Assembly: GCA_900545545.1 (NCBI GenBank) | Contig: UQZO01000021.1 | Coordinates: 1 to 34,110, forward strand | Origin: an uncultured Subdoligranulum sp. | GTDB taxonomy: Bacteria; Bacillota; Clostridia; Oscillospirales; Ruminococcaceae | Direction of reading: 5' to 3' | DNA length: 34,110 bases | Part shown: positions 7,760 through 15,372 of the stretch, piece by piece | Layout: every line of letters starts with the position of its first letter | Position numbering within the stretch: position 1 is the first letter of the stretch | Made by a program: the position numbers and the translations under genes | Notes under the pieces: model-generated | The model's database searches: none | What the model was told of the DNA's origin: nothing | The model's input: the letters and a program-made list of their open reading frames with translations, nothing else

Positions 7760-8767
7760 ATGAGCAAATCCACTGCGGCAGCCAACCCCCGCAAAACCTT
7801 CGGCCAATGGCTCAAAAGCATGCGCGGGCAGCAGATCGTATGCACCATTGTATTTCTGATCCTGCCGCTGCTGTTGCTGTTCACCTTCACCTACCTGCCG
7901 TTCTTCAAGATGGTGCAGTTCAGCTTTTTTGATATGCGCTACATCGGCCGCCGTACCTTTGTGGGCCTGGAAAACTACATCGACGTTTTCACCCGCGACG
8001 ACTGCTTCCAGGCATTGCTGCTGAGCTTGTACTACATGGCAGGTTCCGTGGTGCAGATGGCCCTGGCCCTTCTGTTCGCCACCATCCTCAGCTTCAAGGT
8101 CAAGGGCGGAAAATTCTTCCGCGGCGCGCTGTACTTTCCCTGCCTGATCTGCGGTATCTCGGTAGGTTTCATCTTCAAGTTCTTCTTCACCCACGGCTTT
8201 GTGCTGGATACCCTGCTCAGCTGGGTGGGCTTCGATATGGAAACCCTGCCCTACTGGCTGCGTGATGAATCCATCAACAACATCGTGCTGGTGGCCTGCT
8301 CCATCTGGAAATACATCGGCCAGAACATCGTCATGTTCATCGGCGCCATCGCCTCGGTGGACTCCACCCTCTACGAGGCCGCCGACATCGACGGCGCCAA
8401 CGCCTGGCACCGCTTCAAGGATATCATCCTGCCGTCCATCCGCACCATCGTGGTGCTCAACCTCATCATCTCGGTTTCCGGCGCCCTCTCCGCCTTCGAA
8501 ATGCCCTACGTTGTCACCGGCGGCGGCTTCGGCACCTCCACCTACTTCGTCATCATGGATAAGCTGGCCCACACCGACCAGAAGGTTGGTCTTGCCTCGG
8601 CAATGGCCGTTGTGCTGCTGATCCTCATCATGATCGTGACCTATGCCCAGAAGGCTGTGGAACGCTGGCTGGACAAACGGGACAGCCGCACCCCCAAAGC
8701 CCTGGTCCACACCGATCCCAACACCGCCGCCACGGCGTCCAGCGCCAGCCCGGCCAAAGTGAACTGA
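7760..8767 (+). CDS. Sugar ABC transporter permease, MalF-like
   Basis: This 335-residue inner-membrane protein has a long charged N-terminus, a first membrane helix near residues 35-55 and about five more. The permease EAA loop that docks on the ATPase is present as YEAADIDGANAWHRF followed by ILPSI. GGGAGG precedes the ATG. Together with the next gene it forms the membrane channel for the oligosaccharide bound by the lipoprotein. No ATPase gene is in the window, so a shared MsmX-type ATPase encoded elsewhere is expected; this is usual for Gram-positive CUT1 systems. Confidence 0.94.
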   Translation: MSKSTAAANPRKTFGQWLKSMRGQQIVCTIVFLILPLLLLFTFTYLPFFKMVQFSFFDMRYIGRRTFVGLENYIDVFTRDDCFQALLLSLYYMAGSVVQMALALLFATILSFKVKGGKFFRGALYFPCLICGISVGFIFKFFFTHGFVLDTLLSWVGFDMETLPYWLRDESINNIVLVACSIWKYIGQNIVMFIGAIASVDSTLYEAADIDGANAWHRFKDIILPSIRTIVVLNLIISVSGALSAFEMPYVVTGGGFGTSTYFVIMDKLAHTDQKVGLASAMAVVLLILIMIVTYAQKAVERWLDKRDSRTPKALVHTDPNTAATASSASPAKVN

Positions 8768-8783
8768 AAGGAGGCCTTTGCAG

Positions 8784-9641
8784 ATGTCCAACGAGATTGC
8801 TGCGATCAAGGCAAAGCGCCTGCTGATTAACATTGCCAAGTATGTATTGCTGGTGTTTGCCGCCTTTGTGGCCCTGGTGCCCATTGTGTCCTGCGTGATC
8901 ACCGCCTTCAAGACCGATGAAGAATACGCCAGCACCAACGTTATGACACTGCCGGAAAGCTGGCTCAACTTTGACAACTTCGTCATCGCCTGGCAGAAAG
9001 CCGATATGGGCCACGCCTTCCTGAACAGCTTCATCGTGCTGGTCTGCGTGCTGGCGGGCAGCGTGCTGATCTCTTCCATGCTGGCCTACGTGCTCAACCG
9101 GTTCAAGTTCCACGGCAACGGCCTGATCCGTAACCTGTTCACCATTGCCACCCTGATCCCCGGCATTGCCACCCAGGTTACCGTCTACCAGATCATGACC
9201 TCGCTGCACCTGGTCAACTCGCTGCCCGGTTACATCATCCTGATGATGGGCACCGACGTCATCACCATCTACATCTTCCTGCAGTTCTTCGAGAACCTGC
9301 CCGTCAGCCTGGACGAAAGCGCCATCCTGGACGGCTGCAGCTACTTCGGGGTCTTCTTCAAGATCCTGCTGCCGCTGCTCAAGCCAGCCATCGTCACCAG
9401 CGCCATCCTCAAGGGCGTGGGCACCTACAACGAATACTACATGGCCAACCTCTACCTGCAGGACAAAACCAAATACCAGGTGGTTTCCACCTCTCTGTAC
9501 GTATTCTCCGGCCCCATGGGCAGCCAGTACAACTACATCTGTGCCGGCGTGCTCATCACCATCATCCCCGCACTGATCATCTTCCTGCTCTGCCAGGACC
9601 AGATCTACAGCGGCATGGCCGCCGGTGCGGTCAAAGGCTAA
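8784..9641 (+). CDS. Sugar ABC transporter permease, MalG-like
   Basis: This is the 285-residue second channel subunit of the CUT1 transporter. It has about six membrane helices (the first near residues 18-38) and the EAA loop DESAILDGCSYFGVFFKILLP. The ATG at 8784 is preceded by AAAGGAGG nine bases upstream; a TTG two codons earlier is in frame but less well placed. It follows the first permease by 16 bases. The gene ends with the conserved GMAAGAVKG tail of this subunit type. Confidence 0.94.
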   Translation: MSNEIAAIKAKRLLINIAKYVLLVFAAFVALVPIVSCVITAFKTDEEYASTNVMTLPESWLNFDNFVIAWQKADMGHAFLNSFIVLVCVLAGSVLISSMLAYVLNRFKFHGNGLIRNLFTIATLIPGIATQVTVYQIMTSLHLVNSLPGYIILMMGTDVITIYIFLQFFENLPVSLDESAILDGCSYFGVFFKILLPLLKPAIVTSAILKGVGTYNEYYMANLYLQDKTKYQVVSTSLYVFSGPMGSQYNYICAGVLITIIPALIIFLLCQDQIYSGMAAGAVKG

Positions 9642-9659
9642 CGCCTCTTCCGGCGTGCC

Positions 9660-9684
9660 GCGGCCCCGGGCTTTCCGGGGCCGC
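9660..9684 (+). repeat. Intercistronic GC hairpin
   Basis: A perfect 10-base stem, GCGGCCCCGG with CCGGGGCCGC, closes a five-base loop between the transporter genes and the enzyme genes. There is no T-tract, so it is more likely an mRNA-stabilising or processing element than a terminator. Confidence 0.55.
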
Positions 9685-9719
9685 CCGGCCGCCTATCACT
9701 CATCAGGAGGGTCCCTTCT

Positions 9720-10739
9720 ATGAACACTGTAAAACTGTACTGCGATGCCCTGCCCAACATTCCCTGGCAGGATAAACCCGCCGACTGCGCCGGTCCGCTC
9801 TGGCGCTATACCGAAAACCCCGTCATCCGGCGCAACCCGCTGCCCGGTGTGGCCCGCATCTTCAACTCCGCCGTCATGCCCTACGAGGGCGCCTACATCG
9901 GCGTGTTCCGCGGCGAGCAGACCAACGGCATCCCCTTTATCTACCTGGGCCGCAGCAAGGATGCCATCCACTGGGACATTGAACCGGAAAAGATCCAGTT
10001 CGTCAACGAGGCGGGCGAGCCCTTCATGCCGCCCTACGCCTACGACCCCCGCCTGGTCAAGGTGGAGGACACCTACTACATCATCTGGTGCCAGGATGCC
10101 TACGGCGCGGCCATCGGCATGGCCAAGACCACCGATTTCAAGACCTTTACCCGGGTGGAGAATCCCTTCCTGCCCTTCAACCGCAACGCGGTGCTCTTCC
10201 CCCGCAAGATCGACGGCAAGTTCAAGCTGCTGTCCCGTCCTTCGGACTCCGGCCATACGCCCTTCGGTGACATTTACATCAGCGAAAGCCCCGACATGAA
10301 GTACTGGGGCAGCCACCGCCACGTGATGGGCAAGGGCAGCAACTGGTGGGAGAATGTGAAGATCGGCGGCGGCGCCGCCCCCATCGAGACCAGCGAAGGC
10401 TGGCTGCTGTTCTACCACGGCGTTACCGGCACCTGCAACGGCTTTGTGTACTCCATCGGCGGCGCCATCCTGGACCGCGACGAGCCCAGCAAGGTGCTCT
10501 ACCGCTGCGGCACCTACCTGCTGACCCCCGAAACCGAGTACGAGGAGCGCGGCTTTGTGCCCAACGTCTGCTTCCCCTGCGCCACCCTGCAGGATGCCGA
10601 GACCGGCCGCATTGCCATCTACTACGGCTGCGCCGACAGCTACGTGGGCCTGGCCTTCACCACGGCGGACGAAGTGGTGAACTACATCAAAGCACACGAC
10701 AACGCCAACGACGACGATCGTTCGCTGGGCCTGCGCTGA
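9720..10739 (+). CDS. GH130 beta-1,4-mannooligosaccharide phosphorylase (GH130_2-like)
   Basis: This 339-residue intracellular five-bladed beta-propeller enzyme lacks a signal peptide. The family pattern is clear: RIFNSAVMPYEGAYIGVFR, then YAYDPRLVKVEDTYY with the proposed general acid Asp109, WWENVKIGGGAAPIET and LTPETEYEERGFVPNVCFP. Family members phosphorolyse the non-reducing mannosyl unit of beta-1,4-mannosides to mannose 1-phosphate. The length (about 340) and sequence type fit the GH130_2 group acting on mannooligosaccharides; the longer GH130_1 partner is two genes downstream. GH130 also includes enzymes for mannosyl-N-acetylglucosamine, but the 2-epimerase, GH113 and GH36 neighbours favour mannan. 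AGGAGGG precedes the ATG. Confidence 0.9.
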   Translation: MNTVKLYCDALPNIPWQDKPADCAGPLWRYTENPVIRRNPLPGVARIFNSAVMPYEGAYIGVFRGEQTNGIPFIYLGRSKDAIHWDIEPEKIQFVNEAGEPFMPPYAYDPRLVKVEDTYYIIWCQDAYGAAIGMAKTTDFKTFTRVENPFLPFNRNAVLFPRKIDGKFKLLSRPSDSGHTPFGDIYISESPDMKYWGSHRHVMGKGSNWWENVKIGGGAAPIETSEGWLLFYHGVTGTCNGFVYSIGGAILDRDEPSKVLYRCGTYLLTPETEYEERGFVPNVCFPCATLQDAETGRIAIYYGCADSYVGLAFTTADEVVNYIKAHDNANDDDRSLGLR

Positions 10740-10755
10740 GAAGGAGGCGAGCGGT

Positions 10756-11934
10756 ATGCGCATTGCACAGGCAGCACAACAGATGCTGACCGGCACCATC
10801 CTGCCGTTCTGGATGAATCTGCGCGACGACGAGCACGGCGGCTACTACGGCCTGATGGATTTTGACCTGCAGGTGGATAAAACCGCCGAGAAAGGCTGCA
10901 TCCTGAACAGCCGCATCCTGTGGTTCTTTGCCCAGGCGGCCCTGTCCACCGGGCGGCAGGACCTGAAAGACCATGCCCGCCATGCCTACCTTTTTTTGAA
11001 AGACCATTGCCTGGACCGGGAATACGGCGGCGTGTACTGGAGCCTGACCTATGACGGGCAGCCGCTGGATACCACCAAACACACCTACAACCAGGCCTTT
11101 GCCATCTACGCGCTGGCGTCCTACTACCGCCTGACCGGCGAGACCGAAGCGCTGGAAGCCGCCCGGCAGCTGTTCGAGATCATCGAGAGCCGCTGCACTG
11201 ATGCGGAAGGCTACCTGGAAGCCTTTACCCGGGACTGGCAGCCCGAAAGCAACGAAAAGCTCAGCGAGAACGGCGTGCTGGCCGCCAAGACCATGAACAC
11301 GCTGCTGCATGTGTTTGAAGGCTACGCGGGCCTGTATGAGGCAGCCCCCGACGAGAAGGTGGGGCAGGCCATGCGCCGCATCCTGGGCATCTACGCCGAC
11401 AAAGTCTATGCCCCCGACCTGCACCGGCAGCTGGTTTTCTTTGACGAGCACTACCATTCCATCATCGACCTGTACAGCTACGGCCACGACATCGAATCCA
11501 GCTGGCTCATCGATTGGGGCTGCGCCCTGCTGGGCGATGCCGGGCTTTCGGCCCGCATCGCCGCCATCAACAGCGACCTGGCCCAGGCGATCCTGCACAA
11601 GGCCTACCGCGGCCACTCGGTCATCAACGAGTGCGAGCGCGGCAAGGACGACCTGACCCGGGTATGGTGGGTACAGGCCGAGGCAGTGCTGGGCTTTGTG
11701 AACGAGTACCAAAAATCCGGCCGGGCGGAATACGCCGCGGCGGCTGCCGATGTATGGCATTACATCACCGAACATGTGGTGGACCACCGCCCCGGCGGCG
11801 AATGGTTCTGGTGTCTGGACGACAATGCCCAGCCCAGTGACCGCCGCCCCATTGTGGAGCCGTGGAAATGCCCCTACCACAACGGCCGCATGTGCCTGGA
11901 ACTTATGAGGAGGGACCCCGATGTGCAAGTGTGA
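10756..11934 (+). CDS. Mannobiose/cellobiose 2-epimerase (AGE family)
   Basis: This 392-residue cytosolic (alpha/alpha)6-barrel enzyme converts the reducing-end mannose of beta-1,4-mannobiose to glucose. Conserved parts are HTYNQAFAIYALASYY (109-124), NTLLHVFEGYAGLY with His185, YGHDIESSWLIDWG with His244 and Glu247, and WKCPYHNGRMCLEL with His375. The three histidines and their spacing match characterised cellobiose 2-epimerases. AAGGAGG precedes the ATG. It lies between the two GH130 phosphorylases, where it turns mannobiose into mannosyl-glucose, the substrate of the following GH130_1 enzyme. The reading frames overlap by 14 bases with that gene. Confidence 0.93.
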   Translation: MRIAQAAQQMLTGTILPFWMNLRDDEHGGYYGLMDFDLQVDKTAEKGCILNSRILWFFAQAALSTGRQDLKDHARHAYLFLKDHCLDREYGGVYWSLTYDGQPLDTTKHTYNQAFAIYALASYYRLTGETEALEAARQLFEIIESRCTDAEGYLEAFTRDWQPESNEKLSENGVLAAKTMNTLLHVFEGYAGLYEAAPDEKVGQAMRRILGIYADKVYAPDLHRQLVFFDEHYHSIIDLYSYGHDIESSWLIDWGCALLGDAGLSARIAAINSDLAQAILHKAYRGHSVINECERGKDDLTRVWWVQAEAVLGFVNEYQKSGRAEYAAAAADVWHYITEHVVDHRPGGEWFWCLDDNAQPSDRRPIVEPWKCPYHNGRMCLELMRRDPDVQV

Positions 11935-13111
11935 TCTGCACCCCGAATATTACCGCCAGAAGGCGAAGCTGGAAGCGCTGCTGACCCGCCGCAATGTGGT
12001 GGACGACAGCTTTTACAACGGCATCTATGACCGCTGGCAGTACCCTGTGCTGACCCGGGAGATGATCCCGCTGGAGTGGCGCTTTGACCTGAACCCTAAA
12101 ACCAACCCCTATTTCATGGAGCGGCTGGGCGTCAATGCCGCTTTCAACGCCGGAGCCATTGAGCTGAACGGAAAATATTATCTGGTGGCCCGTGTGGAGG
12201 GCAACGACCGCAAGAGCTTTTTTGCGGTGGCGGAAAGCGATTCCCCGGTGGATGGCTTCCGCTTCTGGGGAAAGCCGGTGGAGCTGCCCGACACCGAGCC
12301 GGGTGAAACCAACGTCTACGACATGCGCCTGACCAAGCATGAGGACGGCTGGATCTACGGCGTGTTCTGCTCCGAGAGCAAGGACACTTCCAACCCCGAC
12401 CTGAGCGCGGCGGTGGCCGCGGCGGGCATTGTGCGCACCAAGGACCTGAAAACCTGGGAGCGGCTGCCCAACCTGGTGACCCAGCGCAGCCCCCAGCAGC
12501 GCAACGTGGACCTGCTGCCGGAGTTCGTCAACGGCAAGTATGCCTTCTACACCCGCCCCATGGACGATTTCATCGACACCGGCTCGGGCGGCGGCATCGG
12601 CTTCGGCCTGTGTGAGGATATCACCCACGCCGTCATCGACGAGGAGATCATCACCAGCCCCCGCCGTTACCACACCATCACCGAGGCCAAGAACGGCGAA
12701 GGCGCTACCCCCATCAAGACCGAGAAGGGCTGGCTGCACATCGCCCACGGCGTGCGCAACACCGCCGCCGGGCTGCGGTATGTGGTGTACCTCTTCGTCA
12801 CCGACCTGAAAGAGCCCTGGAAGGTCATTGCCGAGCCCTCCGGCTTCCTCATCGCCCCCCGTGACTGGGAGCGCGTGGGCGATGTTTCCAACGTGGTGTT
12901 CACCAACGGCGCCATCGCCCGGGAGGACGGCAGCGTCTACATCTACTACGCCGCCAGCGATACCCGGCTGCATGTGGCCACCACCACCATCGACAAGCTG
13001 CTGGACTTCGCGTTCAACACCCCGGCAGACCCGCTGCGCAGCCGCGATTGTGTGGCCCAGCGCTGCGAACTGATCGAAAAAAATCTTGCTTACCTGAAAG
13101 AAGGAAAGTAA
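11921..13111 (+). CDS. GH130_1 4-O-beta-D-mannosyl-D-glucose phosphorylase
   Basis: The 396-residue protein matches the GH130_1 subfamily in length and motifs: VNAAFNAGAIELNGKYYLVA, RVEGNDRKSFFAVAES, NVYDMRLTKHEDGWIYGVF with catalytic Asp134, QQRNVDLLPEFVNGKYA and ITEAKNGEGATPIKTEKGW. The subfamily splits 4-O-beta-mannosyl-glucose with phosphate to mannose 1-phosphate and glucose. It starts 14 bases inside the epimerase gene, with AGGAGGG within that gene as ribosome site, so enzyme and substrate supplier are co-translated. No signal peptide is visible. The phosphohexomutase at 2022-3698 would use its product. Confidence 0.93.
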   Translation: MCKCDLHPEYYRQKAKLEALLTRRNVVDDSFYNGIYDRWQYPVLTREMIPLEWRFDLNPKTNPYFMERLGVNAAFNAGAIELNGKYYLVARVEGNDRKSFFAVAESDSPVDGFRFWGKPVELPDTEPGETNVYDMRLTKHEDGWIYGVFCSESKDTSNPDLSAAVAAAGIVRTKDLKTWERLPNLVTQRSPQQRNVDLLPEFVNGKYAFYTRPMDDFIDTGSGGGIGFGLCEDITHAVIDEEIITSPRRYHTITEAKNGEGATPIKTEKGWLHIAHGVRNTAAGLRYVVYLFVTDLKEPWKVIAEPSGFLIAPRDWERVGDVSNVVFTNGAIAREDGSVYIYYAASDTRLHVATTTIDKLLDFAFNTPADPLRSRDCVAQRCELIEKNLAYLKEGK

Positions 13112-13112
13112 A

Positions 13113-14624
13113 ATGAAGCTGCAAGCGGCTGCTGTGTTCAGCAGCGACATGGTGCTGCAGCGGGAGGCGGCGGTTCCCGTATGGGGGACCGCCGCGCCCG
13201 GCGCTGTGGTCACATTCCGCCTGACGCCCGGGAGCCTTTTTGCCCGCACGACGGCAGACCCGGACGGCTGCTGGACGCTGACGCTGCCCCCGCAGCCCGC
13301 GGGCGGCCCTTTTACCGCCACCTTGCAAAGCGGCGACGATACCCAGACCTTTACTGGCGTCTATTTCGGGGAAGTCTGGCTGGCGGGCGGGCAGAGCAAC
13401 ATGGAATTGCCCCTGTCCGGTTCGCGGAACGGGGAAACCGTGCTGGCTGCCTGCCATGACGAACTGCTGCATTTTTACGAGACCCCGAAGGTGACCACCG
13501 TAGAGGCAGCCGAAGCAGCCCCCAGCCGGTGGCAGATCGTAGGGCCGGAAACCGCCGCCAACCTTTCGGCGGTGGCCTACTATGCAGCCCGGGAACTGGC
13601 CCACGCCCTGCATGTCCATGTGGGCATTCTGGAATGTTTCTGGGGCGGCACCTACGCCCATTGCTGGCTGCCGCGGGAGCTGCTGGCTACCTTCCCCGAA
13701 GGCTGCCGGCGCCTGGCCTGGTACGATGCCCGGGTGGGCGACAAGACCGATGCCGAATTTGACGCCGAACTGGCGGCCTACCAGGCGGAGGTGGACAGCT
13801 GGAACGCACGGATCGCCGCCCGCCGGGCCGCAGACCCCGACGTCAGCTGGACGGTACTCAACGAAGAGTGCGGGCTGTATCCCTGGCCGCCGCCTGCCGG
13901 GCGCACCGGCTTTCAGCGGCCGGGCAACCTGTACGAGAGCATGCTGCGCCGCGTCTGCCCCTACGCTTTGCGGGGTTTCTGGTACTACCAGGGCGAGCAG
14001 GACGAGGAATGGCCCCAGGATTACGAAACAGAGCTGACCTGCCTGGTGCGCCGCTGGCGCGCTGACTGGCAGGACGCCGATGCCAAACTGCCGTTCCTGC
14101 TGGTGCAGCTGCCCATGTACGCCACCGGCGCAGGGGAAAACAGCTGGCCCACGCTGCGGGCGGCCCAGGCCGCCGTGGCGGACCGGGAGCCCAACGCCGG
14201 GCTGGTGGTACTGGCCGACCTGGGGGAGGCGGACAACATCCACCCCGTGGACAAAGCCCCCGCCGGGCAGCGGCTGGCACTGCTGGCACTGGATACCGTC
14301 TACGGGCGCCCGGTGGCAGGGCGTTCCCCCCGGCTGGCCGAAGCCACGGTGCAGGGAGATACCGCCCTGCTGCGTTTTGCCCGTACCGCCGGCAGCCTGA
14401 AGCTGGCCGAAGGCCCCAGCGGCTTTGAACTGGCCGGTGCCGACGGCTGCTTTGCCCCGGCGCAGGCCCTGGCCGCGGGGGATACCGTTACCCTGCACAG
14501 CCCCGAGGTTGCCCGCCCCGCTTTTGTGCGGTATGCGTGGTACAACTTCGGCCCGGCGCGGCTTTACGGCGGCACCGGCCTGCCCGCCGTTCCCTTTGGC
14601 ACCACACCGCTCACCTCAGTCTGA
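13113..14624 (+). CDS. SGNH O-acetylesterase, sialate O-acetylesterase-like (candidate CE17 mannan esterase)
   Basis: This 503-residue protein has no signal peptide. After an N-terminal beta-rich domain (1-85) comes the SGNH hydrolase: AGGQSNMELP with nucleophile Ser95, CFWGGTYAHCW, FWYYQGEQDEEWP, and Asp374 with His377 in DNIHPVDK. A beta-sandwich follows at the C-terminus. Such proteins are often annotated as sialate O-acetylesterase, but the gene stands in the mannan operon immediately after GH130_1. Characterised mannan loci have a CE17 esterase removing 2-O-acetyl groups at this kind of position. I therefore favour a CE17-like role, cooperating with the CE2 esterase; the family number is inferred. 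AAGGAAAG precedes the ATG, one base after the previous stop. Confidence 0.8.
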   Translation: MKLQAAAVFSSDMVLQREAAVPVWGTAAPGAVVTFRLTPGSLFARTTADPDGCWTLTLPPQPAGGPFTATLQSGDDTQTFTGVYFGEVWLAGGQSNMELPLSGSRNGETVLAACHDELLHFYETPKVTTVEAAEAAPSRWQIVGPETAANLSAVAYYAARELAHALHVHVGILECFWGGTYAHCWLPRELLATFPEGCRRLAWYDARVGDKTDAEFDAELAAYQAEVDSWNARIAARRAADPDVSWTVLNEECGLYPWPPPAGRTGFQRPGNLYESMLRRVCPYALRGFWYYQGEQDEEWPQDYETELTCLVRRWRADWQDADAKLPFLLVQLPMYATGAGENSWPTLRAAQAAVADREPNAGLVVLADLGEADNIHPVDKAPAGQRLALLALDTVYGRPVAGRSPRLAEATVQGDTALLRFARTAGSLKLAEGPSGFELAGADGCFAPAQALAAGDTVTLHSPEVARPAFVRYAWYNFGPARLYGGTGLPAVPFGTTPLTSV

Positions 14625-14642
14625 TTCCGGGAGGAATTTTCC

Positions 14643-15278
14643 ATGAAAAACAACCACCTGCCCGATTCCCCTTTCTTCCGCTTTATGGATGTTGTGGGGG
14701 ATGTCTTTCTGCTGCACCTCTGCTGGCTTGTGGGCTGCCTGCCCCTGGTCACGGCGGGGGCTTCCACCACGGCTGCGTTTTCCGTTGCCGGTAAGATGGC
14801 AGCCGGGCAGGAGTACCGGATCTTCCACGACTATTGGGCGGCTTTCCGCCGGGATTTTGCGCTGGCTACCCGCACCTGGCTGGTGATGGCCGTGCTGGGG
14901 GTGCTGCTCTGGGTGGACTACCAGCTGGGGCTCAGCTACTCCGGCTCGCTGGGCGGCATCCTGATCGCCGCAGCCGCCGCGCTGGGCGTTCTGTGGCTGG
15001 CCGTTCTGGGCAGCGGCTTTGCCCTGCTGGGCCGGTTTGCCTACCGCCGCGGCCTCGATGCCATGAAGGACGGGCTTCGCCTTTGCCTGGCACGCCCCCA
15101 GGCGGCTCTGGTCTGGCTGGTGCTTATGGGCACGCTGCCGGTCCTGCATGACGGCGCCCCGCAGCTGTTCTGGTATCTCTTCCCGCTGTGGCTGCTCATC
15201 GGCGGCGGCACCGCCATCGTGCTGACGGCACGGTTGCTGCGCCCGGCCTTTGCCCGCATTGAGCAGGACCAGCAGTAA
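14643..15278 (+). CDS. DUF624 (YesL-like) membrane protein
   Basis: This 211-residue polytopic membrane protein has the DUF624 signature near the N-terminus, LCWLVGCLPLVTAGASTTAA (about residues 21-40). Further hydrophobic helices lie around residues 81-100, 103-132 and 155-195. Members are often encoded beside CUT1 sugar transporters and glycosidases in Firmicutes, as here, but their role is not known to me; an accessory function in sugar uptake is only a guess. GGGAGG precedes the ATG. A terminator-like hairpin follows. Confidence 0.82.
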   Translation: MKNNHLPDSPFFRFMDVVGDVFLLHLCWLVGCLPLVTAGASTTAAFSVAGKMAAGQEYRIFHDYWAAFRRDFALATRTWLVMAVLGVLLWVDYQLGLSYSGSLGGILIAAAAALGVLWLAVLGSGFALLGRFAYRRGLDAMKDGLRLCLARPQAALVWLVLMGTLPVLHDGAPQLFWYLFPLWLLIGGGTAIVLTARLLRPAFARIEQDQQ

Positions 15279-15295
15279 AGTTTCAATGATTTCCC

Positions 15296-15339
15296 AGCCG
15301 GGGGTCCCCCGCCGCACCGCAGGGCCCCGGCTCTTTTTT
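15296..15339 (+). terminator. Terminator-like hairpin before GH36
   Basis: AGCCGGGG (15296-15303) pairs with CCCCGGCT (15325-15332), with further pairing inside the loop and a TTTTTT run (15334-15339). I see no clear promoter before the GH36 gene, so read-through probably expresses GH36 and GH113 at a lower level. Confidence 0.7.
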
Positions 15340-15372
15340 CTACAAGCCGTTCCCTCAAAGGAGTGACGCGCC

